Of a DNA stretch of 64,000 nt, positions 12,191 to 23,059 are shown in pieces; the stretch's first letter is position 1, and every line of letters begins with the position of its first letter. Below the pieces are notes generated by a model. It saw only the letters and a program-made list of their open reading frames with translations, was not told the origin of the DNA and did no database searches. The position numbers were made by a program, and so were the translations under genes. Source of the DNA: Molossus alvarezi (taxonomy: Eukaryota; Chordata; Mammalia; Chiroptera; Molossidae); NCBI GenBank assembly GCA_037176705.1, contig CM073887.1, positions 44,206,001-44,270,000 on the forward strand, given 5' to 3'.

Positions 12191-13349
12191 TATTTAATCC
12201 CAGGGCATGAAGGAGGGGGTTACCTCAAGGGTAAGAGGTGCCCTATCACATGATTTTTCACTCAAAATGTAGACACTGTTGTCAATACTACTCCAGAGGA
12301 GATTTCAGCATAGGCGGGGAGCGGACTCAGTTCCACTTGCTCTAAAGCAACTTGAGCTGCGGAGACGCTGAACGATGGAGCCCAGGCCGCCCTTGCTTCA
12401 CGGGCTTCTGCATCACCCCGGGTTCTGCACCACTTGGCCAGCGTTCACGGGGCACCTACTACGTCCAAAGCATTGTGTGCACAGGGGGGGATTTTAACCA
12501 CAAAGATAAAGCAGCTTACACCCAGCACTGTGGCCAGGGCTCTAACCACCCCGGGAGGAGGACACAGATAGCCTTCGTGCACTAATCAAACCAGGGCCTG
12601 TCTTCTGTCTCTGCCTTTGGGATTAGCTAAGGGATTGGCAGGCCTTAAAACTGCTCCAAGCTGCTTGACCATGACTCCAGAGCTGCTACAGAAAACACCC
12701 TGCCAAGCGTGATGCTGTTTATCAAAACAAGGTTTAAAAAATGTACATTCTCTTTCCATTTCCACTCTATTTTATAATCAAGAAATACATAATCCCAGGA
12801 GAAAACCAGCTCCTCTCTTTCTCTCTCTCTCTCCCTGCTCTGTCTCCCTCAGTCTCCCCTAGCCTCCTTCTCTCCCTCCCCACTTTCCCTATCCTCCACC
12901 CCCTCCAGCTTTCATCATTTTAAGCTGTGTGCATGCCATTCTTCAGGGGATTAAAGTCAAATTTAGTCTTCTGCAATTGTTATTACCTACCCCTTGGCTT
13001 ATGAGATGCATTTGCCTGCATTTGTAATGCATCGATAACTTCCACTCTCCTCCACTTGTAAACAATGCATTATATTAAATAGCCTGTGTCTAGCCTTGTA
13101 TTGAAACAGACAATAAATTAGGACTTGCAGTTCTTGGTTTTTACTGATTCCTAAACCTGCCAGTTACATGCCTGTCCGCCCCACTGAACATTCTCTCTAA
13201 AGCTGAGAATGCACAAGCCCTTGTTCCTCGTTCTCCTGTCTCCATCACTGCCGCCGGCTGTCAGTTTCACACCACCAAGCAGATTGTAATTGGCAGGATG
13301 AGGTGTAGAAATAGGGAATGGTTTGAATATGTGGTTCTCACCACACAGG
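12191..13349. other. Unique stretch; candidate regulatory block 12,930-13,130
   Basis: A CT-rich tract occurs at about 12,812-12,910. After it, 12,930-13,130 is AT-rich and non-repetitive with motifs such as ATGCAT, ATCGAT and CATTATATTAAAT. It has the appearance of a developmental enhancer block, but this is unproven. Confidence 0.35.
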
Positions 13350-13351
13350 CA

Positions 13352-13390
13352 CATGCACACACACACACACACACACACTTGCACACACAG
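13352..13390. repeat. (CA)n microsatellite
   Basis: An uninterrupted CA run of about 25 bases, with flanking GCACA variants. Confidence 0.9.
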
Positions 13391-13847
13391 AGTCTTTCTG
13401 GCTTACAACATTCTGCACATTTAGAGACTTGATATATGAAGCTCCTAATCAGAACCCACAAGGGCCACTCTCATTTGCTAGCCCATGGATTGGAAGCAGA
13501 GGAAGGAAACACAATGCCATCAGCCCCTAGTGCCGTCCTCATCCAGTGCAGGGCCTGCGGGCTCCTGGGTGGATGCTGCTTTGGGAATGTGCCCTGCTGG
13601 GAGCCAGGCCTTGTGCTTGGGCAGCTTGTGGTTGGGCAGCTTCCCTGGGATCTGAGAACTGCAAGCTTCCTGAGAGTCACAGTTATCCTACTCAGCCTTG
13701 AGTGAGAGATCCCAGATCAAGGAGCAAATTCGAGCTCACAGAAGGTCAGGTAGTTGTTGTGGATCTTTTCCTTCAGGGAATGAAAAGTCAATGTCAATCT
13801 CTCCCCCATTCGCACACAAATTCAAATCTAGCTGAATCACTTCGAGC

Positions 13848-14058
13848 AGGTTTCTCAACCTTAGCTCCAGTGATGTTTTTAAGCAAATAATTCTTGTCGT
13901 GGGGCTGTCCTGTGCACTGTAGGATGTTTAACAGCACCACTGGCCCCTACTTACAAGATGCCAGTAGCAACAAACCCTGATTCGAGACAATCGAAAAGGT
14001 GTCCAGACATTGCCAAATGACTCCTGTAAAGCAAAATCACCCTCTGTTGAGAATTGCA
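13848..14058. mobile_element. MER5-like hAT-Charlie MITE
   Basis: It runs from 'tttctcaaccttagctcca' to 'ctctgttgagaa' and includes 'ctgtcctgtgcactgtagg' and 'gtccagacattgccaaatg'. These match a common non-autonomous hAT family of mammals that I recall as MER5B. The ends are near-inverted copies of TTCTCAAC. Confidence 0.7.
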
Positions 14059-14144
14059 GCAACTTTAAGTTATATTTAGTCCCAGAGTGTGCCCATAGTT
14101 ACAGAACATCAGGCCTAATAAGGACCAGAGAGTTCCTCTCTATC

Positions 14145-14338
14145 TGCACTTCTCAAAGTGTGGTTCCCAGACCAGCAGCAGTAGCAACACCTGGAACCTT
14201 GTTAGAAATGCATGTTACAGAACCTCACCGCACACAGACTGAGTCAGAAACTCTGGGGTGCTGCCCAGAGACCTGCTGTAATAAGCCTTCTAGGTGATTC
14301 TGCCTGAAGCTGAAGTTTGAGATCGACCACGCTACTCC
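14145..14338 (+). mobile_element. MER5A-like hAT-Charlie MITE
   Basis: A near full-length copy with 'ttctcaaagtgtggttccc' at the start, 'aaccttgttagaaatgca', 'gagtcagaaactctgggg' and a terminal 'tgaagtttgagatcgacca'. Length and order fit MER5A (about 190 bp). Confidence 0.85.
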
Positions 14339-14342
14339 AATG

Positions 14343-14405
14343 CTCACCTTTTACAGATGGGGAAACTGAGACCAAGAGAGGCAAAGTCACACAGCTACTT
14401 TAGAC
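14343..14405 (-). repeat. MIR fragment
   Basis: 'ttacagatggggaaactgag' followed by 'ggcaaagtcacacagctac' is the antisense MIR core. Confidence 0.65.
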
Positions 14406-15179
14406 CCAACCTTCTACTACCCAGACCAAAACACCCCTGAGTTGTTCTCATGAACACTCCCCTGGGTAATTTCCTCATCTCGGTCTTCAGCCTGCGTCTT
14501 GCTCTGCCTCCTAATTCGCCCCTCTGGCCACTTTTCTGAATTCCACTATTCTTTGTGTCTGTTTCCCTGATCCTAACCCCATCTGAGATCTTGCTGACTG
14601 TTTAAGCTGAGATGGAGTTTAACCATCTTTCTGTCTGTACTCCCTCTCTACTAGCGGTGGGCTGTGTGGCAGTACACGCAGTGTGGGTGTGGGGTGTAGG
14701 TTTGTGGGTGACCTCTGTGTTTGTGTCCACGTGGGTGGGTCCCTACAAAGGTGGCTGTGTACAAGCCTGAGCGAGTGTGTGTGTCTGGAAGGCACACGAA
14801 GGAGAGACACTGGGGTTACTGCGGGGTGGCCGAACTCCTGCTGGCTCAAGCCCGCCCCTCTGAACACAAAATCAGTCACCTGTGACAGTCCCTGGCAGCT
14901 TGTCTCTCTGTTTTGAGGGCCAATGGCAGGCCTGAGTTTTGTAAGGCAGATTTCAGCAGGAGGAAACTGACATGTTCCTTCTTTCAATAAAAAAATTCAT
15001 TTCTTGGAGCTTTCCAGAAAACACACGTTAATCCACGGTCAGTAGGTTGACTACTTTTGACTAAAATTCTAACAGCCTTTCTTATTCTTTTCCCCACAGA
15101 ACTAATCAGTTGTTAGAATTAAAAACAGTTATTTTCACATCAGTTGGACAGAGCCTCTGACCCCTAGTCTTGCTTGAAC
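14406..15179. other. Unique intergenic stretch
   Basis: Moderately GC-rich, with TG-rich tracts at 14,670-14,790. Overlapping open frames on both strands (14,619-14,987 and 14,683-14,916) follow from the low stop density and show no domain. No gene is called. Confidence 0.45.
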
Positions 15180-15189
15180 ATTAATAGTT

Positions 15190-15378
15190 TAAAAATGGGG
15201 AGAGCTAGAAGAGGGTGAAGGGGAGATGAAAGGTGATGGAAGGAGACTTGACTTGGGGTGGTGAACACACAATACAATATATAGATGATGTGTTGTAGAA
15301 TTGTACACCTGAAACCTACATAATTTTATTAACCAATGTCACCCCAATAAATTCAATAAAATAAAATTGCAACCTGGA
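15190..15378 (+). repeat. L1 3' UTR fragment (L1MA9-like)
   Basis: 'aatacaatatatagatgatg', 'gaattgtacacctgaaacc' and 'caatgtcaccccaataaatt' form the standard 3' end of L1MA-type elements. A second copy of the same 3' end lies at 52,515-52,765. Confidence 0.85.
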
Positions 15379-15407
15379 AAAAAAAAGAGTTTAAAAATAA
15401 ATAGATT

Positions 15408-15612
15408 TGTCCAGTCAGTGTGGCTCAATGGTTGAAGTCAACCCATGCACCAAGAAGTCGCCAGTTCAATTCTGGGTCAGGACACATGCCCAGGTTGTGG
15501 GCCCGATCCCCAGTGAGGGGCATGCAGGAGGCAGCAAATCGATGTTCTCTCTCATCAATGTTTCTATCTCTCCCTCTCACTTCCTTTTTCTCTAAAATCA
15601 ATAAAGGGAAAA
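15408..15612 (+). repeat. Ves SINE, type B
   Basis: Head 'gtccagtcagtgtggctca', B-box-like 'cagttcaattctgg', body to 'tctctaaaatcaataaa'. A target-site duplication of the form 'aaataaatagattt' flanks it (about 15,394 and 15,622). Confidence 0.85.
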
Positions 15613-15635
15613 AAATTTCTAAATAAATAAGTAGA

Positions 15636-16880
15636 TTTTCTAGCTCAGAAGAAACTCACTGATTTAAATCCTGATTTTATTCAAGCATAGATATACTTGG
15701 GTCACTGTAGGAAATGTATTTAGAAAACAGAATGACACAGGCTGCAAATTCACAAAGAAGCTTGAAAAAGAGCCCAGTTCCGACATTGATCAACACAGTT
15801 TGTCCTGACAAAGATTTTTTCCCTTGACCGAACTCTCGTCAGGCTTTTCTGAGCCCTCTACTCAACGGGGCCCCACCTCAGGCTTTCGTTTCTGTCCTTA
15901 TAGAGTCCAGTTTTAGCAAGAACTCTGCTAGGTCAGTTTAGAGTGAATCTCCACCCTCAGTATAGGATCAGCCTCAATATCTGATCAATTTCCTCATCCC
16001 CTCCACCTCCGAGGTGATATGGGGTCCCCTGGCTTGCCTTCAACAAGAATCCTATTGAGTCCATTTAACAAGAATCCAGCCATTCCTGATGTGTCCTCTT
16101 TCTACCCACTGATTCCCACTCTGTGCCTTGTCTGTAAATCCCCACTTTTCATTGTATTCGGAATGGAGCCCAATCTCTTCTACTGCAAAACTCCATTGTC
16201 AGTGCCCTGTGAATAGTCTTCCTTGCCATCTCTAACAAATATCATGAATCAGTTTTTCTTTAATGGTTTCCACATCAGCCAGGATATATCCATTCCAACT
16301 GGTATAACACACTCTTCCTTGACACGTGGAGGAAAGGCCACTCTTTGGACTTGGGTTCTGGTAGCAGCTGTGAAAAGCTAGGATACAGAGGCAAGATGAG
16401 ATCACCAGGCCATCCTTCTCCACCCAGGACCTGAGACTTCCAGGAACTCCTAGAAATGGGAAGATTTCATTCCCAGGAAAGGATTACTCAACAGATCTGT
16501 GGGGAGAGACCCCAGATAAAATGGGTCAAACCTGGGCACACCAACAGATTAGACTGTATGAGACTACCTTTTTATCATTATAAATAGTAGCATGTTGGCA
16601 AGCTCATATGGTTGAACCTCATAACAACCATGGGTCTCTCGCCACCTTGTGAATACCCACCATATGCACAGCCTCGCGGTGCTGCTGGGAAGGGGGAGCA
16701 AAAGATGGGATGTTTCAAAGACCTTGCAATCGAATTCAAGACTCAGAAAATTAGATGTTGGTGCTTGTCTTATTCCTAAGTCAGAACAATCAAAATGAAA
16801 ATCTGCCTTTCTCCTATAGCTGCTTGTCTTTATAAGGAAGAGTCTTTATACCAGAAATTATTTCTTGACTTGAAAAAAAG
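15636..16880. other. Unique intergenic stretch
   Basis: About 1.2 kb without recognisable repeat or gene. A small frame at 16,019-16,216 has an internal near-duplication (ATCC..AACAAGAATCC) but no domain. Confidence 0.45.
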
Positions 16881-16885
16881 AAAAG

Positions 16886-18269
16886 ATGACTTCGATCAAG
16901 CTGGTGGAGTAGGTAAACATGGTACTCACCTCCTCCCACAACCACATCAAAACTACAACTAAACTACAGAAAACCATCTTTCAGAACTGCCTGAAATTGA
17001 GCTGAATGGAAGTCCTACAATTACAAAATTAAAGAAGAAGCCACAAGGAGACTGGTAGAAGGGGCAGAGGCACAGACAGGCTGGTCCCACACCCACGTGT
17101 GGAGGATAAAAAACCAGGAGGAATACCTTAGCTGTGAAGGTCCTCCCTGAGGAGTGAGGAATCTCTGTCTCACACCAGACTCCAGCTCAAAGTTCCAGTA
17201 CCAGGAAGAGAAGTCCCATAACTTCTGGCTGTAAAACCAGCAGGAACTGAGGCTGAGGGAGGCTGAGGCTTCTGGAGTCCCAGACAGCTCCTCTTAAAGG
17301 GCCCATGCATGGACTTACTTGGACTCCCTCCCTCCAGGCTCCATCTAGTGGAGGCCATAATTCCTTTGGTGAGCCCTTTTCCCATGGGGCAGGCAGACAG
17401 CTGCCATACCTGGGACTCCAGCAACCTGGCTCACACTCTTTGCCCCACCCTGGTGATTCCCTGAGGCCCTGCCCCACCCAACTTTCAGGCCCACCCAAGC
17501 TGTTTCCGGTGGCTTTACCACAGGATTGGTCTATCTGGGCTCCTGCTTCAGATTTTCCTAAATTCTCTCAAACAAGCAACATCTGGTCTCAGCAAGCCCC
17601 ATATGTCTCACTAAGTGGCCCCAGGCCTGGCACTAGAAGCAGCCAGCATTAGTTCACAACTTGGCTTTTCCTGGGCACCTCCAAGCCCAGCACAAGGAGC
17701 AGGCATCTGCAGATTGCTTTGTAGCTTATGCCTGGTGGCCCCAGGTAGAACACAGGCAGTGACTGATCTTGACCTCTCCTCCAGGGAGATCCCAGAGCCA
17801 GCACGCCCAGTGGACAGCTTCAGACCATGGCAAAGCACCACCACCCAACCACCTCCACAAGTGATACCTTCAAGGAATGAAAACTCAGTGGGTACCAGAA
17901 CCCTACTGAAGTAAGTCTTGCTCTGTGTGGTGGGCTCCTGCACAGCTGATCCTCCAAGTTAGTCAGAGACCAGTGGTCAGTGGGCACAGCCAGCCCTTGC
18001 AACTAACTGATCAGTCTGAGTAAATCCCTTCCATTGACATGCCAACAACAATCAAGACTCAATTACAACAGAGGGTGTATAGTACACACAAGGGATGTAC
18101 CTTGAGAGCACAGCTGGGGTGATTAAGGAGACTGTGCCACTGGACCCTACAGGACATCTACTGAAATAAACCACTTTACCAAGCCTATGAGATATAGCAA
18201 CTCTACCTAATGCATGGAAATAAACACAAGGAGGCAGCCAAAATGAGGAGGCAAAGAAACATTTCCCAA
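16886..18269 (+). promoter_or_regulatory. L1/HAL1-type 5' UTR (internal promoter region)
   Basis: It begins 'gatgacttcgatcaagctgg' and contains 'ctcctcccacaaccacatca'. The reverse complement of 26,700-27,985 shows the same order of blocks. The last part before the ATG ('ggcagccaaaatgaggagg') is shared with the L1 5' UTR at 45,210-45,250. In L1 elements this region carries the pol II promoter. No promoter motif can be proved by eye. Confidence 0.7.
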
Positions 18270-18307
18270 ATGAAAGAAAAGAACAAAACTCCAGGAAAAG
18301 AACTAAA

Positions 18308-19072
18308 TAATTAAAACAACAATGAAGAATCACCTCACACCTGTCAGAATGGCCGCCATCAACAAATCATCAAACAGCAAGTGTTGGCGAGGGTGTGGAG
18401 AAAAGGGGACTCTAGTACACTGCTGGTGGGAATGCAGACTGGTGCAGCCACTATGGAAAACACTATGGTGTTACCTCAAAAAATTAAAAATTGAACTGCC
18501 ATTTGACCCAGTGATCCCACTTCTAGGAACATACCCTAAGCAATCTGAAACATCAACCAGAATGAATATATGTACCCCCATGTTCATAGCAGCACTATTT
18601 ATAATAGCTAAGATCTGGAAACAGCCCAAGTGTCCATCAGTAGACAAATGGATAAAAAAGCTATGGTACATATACACAATGGAGTGCTATGCAGCTGTAA
18701 GGAAGAAAGACCTCTTATCCTTTGAGACGACATGGAGGGACCTGGAAAGTATTATCCTAAGTGAAACAAGCCAAGCAGAGAAAGACAGATATCACATGAT
18801 CTCACTTATTTGTGGAATATAATGAACATAACAGTCTGAGGAATAGGGTAGACCCAGAGACGTGGAAGTAGGATACACACTGACAACCCTCAGAAAAGGG
18901 GATGGTGAAGGGAAGAAAGAGATAAACCACAGAACTTATATACATGTACACATAACCAATGGACACGGACAACAAACCTGGGGATGGGGTAGGGGGGTGG
19001 GGAGGAGGGTGTCAATGGGGAAAAAAGGAGAAACATCTGTAACAAAAATAAATTAATTTTAAAAAAAACTAA
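18308..19072 (+). mobile_element. 5'-truncated young L1 3' end inserted in the HAL1-like ORF1
   Basis: The segment runs from the C-terminal part of ORF2 into a complete L1 3' UTR, ending 'acatctgtaacaaaaataaa'. Host ORF1 sequence 'aagaactaaataa' before it reappears as 'aaaaaactaaataaa' after the Ves at 19,073, so it is a real insertion with target-site duplication. Its sequence is close to the minus-strand L1s at 32.8 and 37.2 kb, suggesting the same young family. Confidence 0.85.
18322..18822 (+). pseudogene. L1 ORF2 C-terminal fragment
   Basis: This is an open frame of 166 codons ending at the normal ORF2 stop region. It carries the cysteine-rich motif [18 protein letters not shown] (CX3CX7HX4C, residues about 22-39), which in L1 ORF2p supports retrotransposition. 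It then shows the family sequence [33 protein letters not shown] and [11 protein letters not shown]. Endonuclease and reverse transcriptase domains are absent because the copy is 5' truncated. The methionine is simply the first one in the fragment, not a true start. Its unbroken frame points to recent insertion. Confidence 0.85.
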
Positions 19073-19321
19073 GCCCTGGCCATTTTGGTTCAGCGGTTAA
19101 AGCGTCGGCCTGCGGTACAGAGAGACCCAGGTTCGGTTCCCGCTAAGGGCGCATACCTCGGTTGCAGTTTGTCCCCGGCCCTGGTTGGTCATGCGGGTGG
19201 CAGCCACTTGATGTGTCCCTTCACGTCAATGTTTCTCTCTCTCTCTCTCTCTTCCTCTCTCTCCCTCCCGCTCTATCTGAACAAAAGATAGAAAAATGTC
19301 CTCGGGTGAGGATTAAAAAAA
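19073..19321 (+). repeat. Ves SINE, type A
   Basis: Inserted in the A-tail of the L1 fragment. 'aaaaaaaactaa' precedes it and follows it. Head 'gccctggccattttggttcag', B-box 'aggttcggttcc', end 'cctcgggtgagga'. Confidence 0.92.
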
Positions 19322-19449
19322 AACTAAATAAAATAGACAAAAGCAGTCAAACAGATGTAGAGTTCAAAACACTGGTTATAAGGATGCTCAAGGAACTTAG
19401 TGAAAAACTCAAGAGCATAAAAAGGGGCCAGTAAGAAATAAAGGATGCT

Positions 19450-19606
19450 CCCTGGCCAGTTTTTCTCAGTGGTTAGAGCATCGGCCTGCGGTCGGGAGAG
19501 ACCCGGGTTCGGTTCCCGCTAAGGGAACGTACCTCGGTTGCAGTTTGAACCCGGCCCTGGTTGGGTTGTGTGGGTGGCAGCCACTCGATGTGTCCCTTTC
19601 ACGTCA

Positions 19607-19645
<39 letters not shown>

Positions 19646-19733
19646 CCCCTCCCCCTCCCTCCCTCCCTCCCTCCCACTCTATCTGAACAAAATATCAGGG
19701 GGAAAAATGTCCTCGGGTGAGGATTAAAAAAAA
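19450..19733 (+). repeat. Ves SINE, type A
   Basis: Inserted in HAL1-like ORF1. The target duplication is 'agaaataaaggatgc' before and 'agaaatgaaggatgc' after. (CT)n at 19,611-19,642, then CCCT units and the 'cctcgggtgagga' end. Confidence 0.92.
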
Positions 19734-20893
19734 AAGAAATGAAGGATGCACAGTCAGAAATGAAGGAGGCACTAACTGAAATAAAGAATAATTTACAGGG
19801 AATCAGTAATAGAGTAGGTGAAGCCAAGAAGCAATCTATCGATTTGGAATATACAAAAGCAAAAACATCTAATCAGAATAACAAAAAGAAAAAAGAACAC
19901 ACAAAAAATGAGGATAGTGTAAGGAGCCTCTAGGACAACTTCAAGCATGCCAACATTCGCATAATGGGGGTGCCAGAAGGAGAAGAGAGAGAGCAAGAAA
20001 TTGAAAACCTATTTGAACAAATAATGACAGAAAATTTCCCTAACTTGGTGAAAACAGACATACAAGTCCAGGAAGCACAGACAGTCCCAAACAAGATGAA
20101 CACATGGAGGCCCACACCAAGGCATATCATCATCGAAATGCAAAAGGTTAAAGACAAAGAGAGAATCTTAAAAGCAGCAAGAGAAAAGCAGCTTGTTACC
20201 TACAAGAAACCTCCCATAACACTGTCAGCTGATTTCTCAAAAGATACTTTGCAGGCCAGAAGGGAGTGGCAAGAAATATTCAAAGTGATGAAAAGCAAAG
20301 ACCTACAGCCAAGATTACTCTATCCTGCAAAGCTATCATGAACATATAACATAGAATCAATGGACATATAAAGAGTAGCCCAAAAAAGAAAAAGCTAAAG
20401 GAGTTCATCACCACCAAACCAGTATTACATGGAATGTTAAAGGGTCTTCTTGAAGAAGATCAAAAACGTGAACAATAAAACAGCAATAAGTACATATCTA
20501 TCATTAAGGAATTTACAAACCAAATGATCCAGCAGAACAGAAACAGACTCATAGACACAGAGAACTTTTTGATGGTTGCCAGATCGGTCAGAGGTTAGGG
20601 GAATGGGTGAAAGAGGTAAAGGGATTAAGAAGTACAAATTGGTTGTTAGACTGATGAATATCAAAGGGAAGGGGGGATGGGGGAGTGGAAAGAGATAAAC
20701 CAAAGAACTCATATGAATATATGCATAACCAATGGACACAGACAACAGTGTGGGGAAAAGCAGGAGGGGGGCAGGAGCAGTGAGGAGGGGGGCAGTAGGG
20801 GGAAAAAGGAAGACATCTGTAATATATTCAACAATAAAGATAAGTTTAAAGGAAGGAAGAGACAAAGGAAGGAAGAAAGTGAGGAAGGAAGAA

Positions 20894-21449
20894 AGAAAAA
20901 AGAAAGGAAAACTAGTCTCTGGTGATAATAAGCACTTATTAAGTATGTTTGTTTATTTTTAAATAATTTCTGTCTCTAGCAGGTGAAAAGCAGCTAGCTG
21001 TTAAGAAAAAACTTCTTTAAGGCCACCCAACAAAAGACAGCCAAACCTTACTTTCTGCCAAAGGAAGGGGCGCTTGCAGGACTCGGCAAAAACCAGCTCA
21101 ATCTAGAGCAGGGCAACTCAGGGTGCGTCTGTGAGCTGGTGGCTTAGGGGCTGTCCGCAAGCTGTTTGCTACTGGTTCGTGACAAGTAAGTACTGAAATT
21201 GAAGTAATCATTTAGGAACACTTATAGCAATTTGACATAGTAATTTTATTTCTGTTTACTGTAACAATAAAGCATTGGAGTTTGAATTTTCTGTATCTTT
21301 TTTCATCTTGCTTTTCTAGTTATTCAAAGTATTATATTTTATAAAATTATCAGTCCACAGTAGATTGGAGATTTTTTTTAAAAAACCCTTCACCGCAGAT
21401 ATCTGAGAAGCACTAATCTACAGAAAGATTAGACATTAGCTTAATGTAA
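20894..21449. other. Mostly unique; possible old MITE at 21,100-21,420
   Basis: No gene is seen. The segment from 'gagcagggcaactcagg' to 'gagaagcactaatctac' has a MITE-like look, but I cannot name a family. Confidence 0.3.
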
Positions 21450-21700
21450 ATAATAGCATTGTTATAGTTATTATGTATCAGGTTCTGTTATAAAGGCTTG
21501 CAACATAAACTCATTTACTTGTCACAACAACTCTGTAAGGCAGGAACTGTTATTCCTCCCATTTCACAGATGAGGAAAACAAAGCAGAGGGAAGATAAGT
21601 TACTTTCCCAGTATTGCTCAATTGATATGTGACAAGAGAAATGAGAATCCAGGAAGTTTGGCTCTTGAGTCCATGCTAGTAACCTCTGCCTTGAGACTCT
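21450..21700 (-). repeat. MIR SINE
   Basis: Antisense MIR order: 'caacaactctgtaaggcagg', 'catttcacagatgaggaaaa', then 'ctcaattgatatgtgacaag' and 'tggctcttgagtccatgct'. Confidence 0.75.
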
Positions 21701-22010
21701 ACAATAACATATGAAACAGCTTGATTCATGTGCAAGTGGTAACATACAAAGAAAATCAAGGAATGATGAACACCCAAACTACCAAAGGAAGACACCTGTG
21801 GGAGGAAAGAATGCTGGGAATGTAATGAGAGAGGTGCACATACCATACCAAGCCTCAAAGGTCTGACCATGTTCAGACCTTTAACTTGGTGAGAGATAAA
21901 CACTTGTGTTCACTCTATTATTTATTAACTGTACACAACACATTGTATACACTTGTTTATGTGCATGATACATTACACAGGTTTGGGGTTTTTTTTAATT
22001 TTTTTTTTTT

Positions 22011-22250
22011 ATCCTCACCCACAGACATTTTTCCATTTTTTGTTCAGATAGAGTCGGAGGGAGAAAGAAGAAGAGAGAGAGACAGAAATATCAATGTGAG
22101 AGAGACACATTAAGTGGCTGCCACCCACATGAGCCCAATCAGGGCTGGGGACAAACTGCAACGGAGGTATGCGCCCTTAGCGGGAACTGAACCCAAGTCT
22201 CTCTGGGCCGCAGGCCGACGCTCTAACCGCTGAGCCAAACCGGCCAGGGC
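22011..22250 (-). repeat. Ves SINE, type A
   Basis: A minus-strand copy from 'atcctcacccacagaca' to the head 'ccaaaccggccagggc', with flanking duplication 'acacagtttttttt' at both sides. Confidence 0.9.
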
Positions 22251-22890
22251 TACACAGTTTTTTTTTAAATGTTAAGGAGTAACTAGAGCTGTCAACCGAT
22301 GGCACCCACAGTCTGTGAAAAGGATGAACACCCCCTAATGGAACAGACAAGTACAGCCATTCTTATTCATCAGGCACCTGGCAGGTACGAGGTTAGCAAA
22401 GAAACTCAGTGTTTCCTTCCTTTGATTGGAGTCTAAGATTTTTCCTTAAGTCACACTCTAGAACTCAGTGGAAGGAAGAGTGCCACATTACCTGAGAATG
22501 TGAACCAGCACCTTTATAAATTGGTGCAGAATTAACAGTTAAGTCTCCCAGAAGTGCCACACTTGCGGAAACTTACAAGAGCACATTTTACAGTGATCGA
22601 TGGTATTGAAGAACTTCTTGCTACATCCCAAAAGTTTTCACTGTATGTGATTCATACATTAATACTAGGAAATATGGGGCCCACTTCAGTAAACAGGTGA
22701 GGCTACTTGACTCAGAAGAGACTAAAGTGAAATGAGTGTTTGTGCTACAAAAGAACTATTCTTGATGAGAGGGCTAATGTTGCTAAGGAAACACTGGGCT
22801 TCGAAACACTTTTGGGTGTCCCAACAACAGCCACATGAGAGGAAGACTCGCCAAGAAAGTTGGGTTGATGTGAGAGGCAATTCAACAATT
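22251..22890. other. Unique intergenic stretch
   Basis: No repeat or gene recognised. Confidence 0.45.
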
Positions 22891-22892
22891 CA

Positions 22893-22990
22893 TCATGTGC
22901 CTGGGAGGCTGCAGACTGCTGGGGGCCACGCCTAACCCACTGACTCAATCTCCTGAGAGTAGAGCCCAGAAATCTGCATTTCTAAAAATT
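22893..22990. mobile_element. MER5-like hAT fragment
   Basis: 'ctgactcaatctcctgagag' and 'cagaaatctgcatttctaa' fit the interior of a MER5A-type MITE. Both ends are worn. Confidence 0.45.
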
Positions 22991-23059
22991 GCCTCTCCCA
23001 CCTCATTTTCCTAATGGAGATATTCCTGGGATCATTTAAGATACATCAGGTGAGTTAAG

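Larger units (their letters stand above)
18270..20341 (+). pseudogene. HAL1-like ORF1 (L1 ORF1p-type RNA chaperone), interrupted
   Basis: Start ATG at 18,270 (MKEKNKTPGKEL...), directly after the 5' UTR, as in the L1 ORF1 at 45,251. The frame is split by an L1 3' end plus Ves at about 18,308-19,321, resumes with a coiled-coil stretch (DVEFKTLVIRMLKEL, about 19,355-19,434), is split again by a Ves at 19,450-19,733, then continues. Downstream, 19,739-19,933 and 19,964-20,341 are in the same frame and separated essentially by one TAG at 19,931. The second part has the RRM-like NIRIMGVPEGEE start and the C-terminal RPTPRHIIIEM and KDKERILKAARE motifs of ORF1p. ORF1p trimers bind L1 RNA as a nucleic-acid chaperone. 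Apart from insertions and one stop the frame is well kept, so the element is fairly young or was long constrained. It is not functional as it stands. Confidence 0.8.
16886..20893 (+). mobile_element. ORF2-less L1 derivative (HAL1-like), plus strand
   Basis: The element consists of a long 5' UTR (16,886-18,269), an ORF1 (18,270-20,341 with insertions) and a 3' UTR (about 20,530-20,850) ending in an A-rich tail expanded with GGAA units. After ORF1 and a few codons that align to the start of ORF2, the sequence goes straight into L1 3' UTR ('cagactcatagacacagaga'). About 5.7 kb of ORF2 that the L1 at 46-52 kb has is absent. The flanks share a possible duplication of GAAAAAAGAAA. Nested inside are an L1 3' end (18,308-19,072) and two Ves SINEs. 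Net length without insertions is about 2.7 kb. This matches the published half-L1 (HAL1) structure. It would need L1 ORF2 protein in trans. Whether it is a named HAL1 family cannot be told here. Confidence 0.8.

Noticed and set aside
17187..17943. Several overlapping frames of about 100 codons on both strands
   Set aside because: They lie in the GC-richer 5' UTR of the HAL1-like element, where stops are rare by composition.
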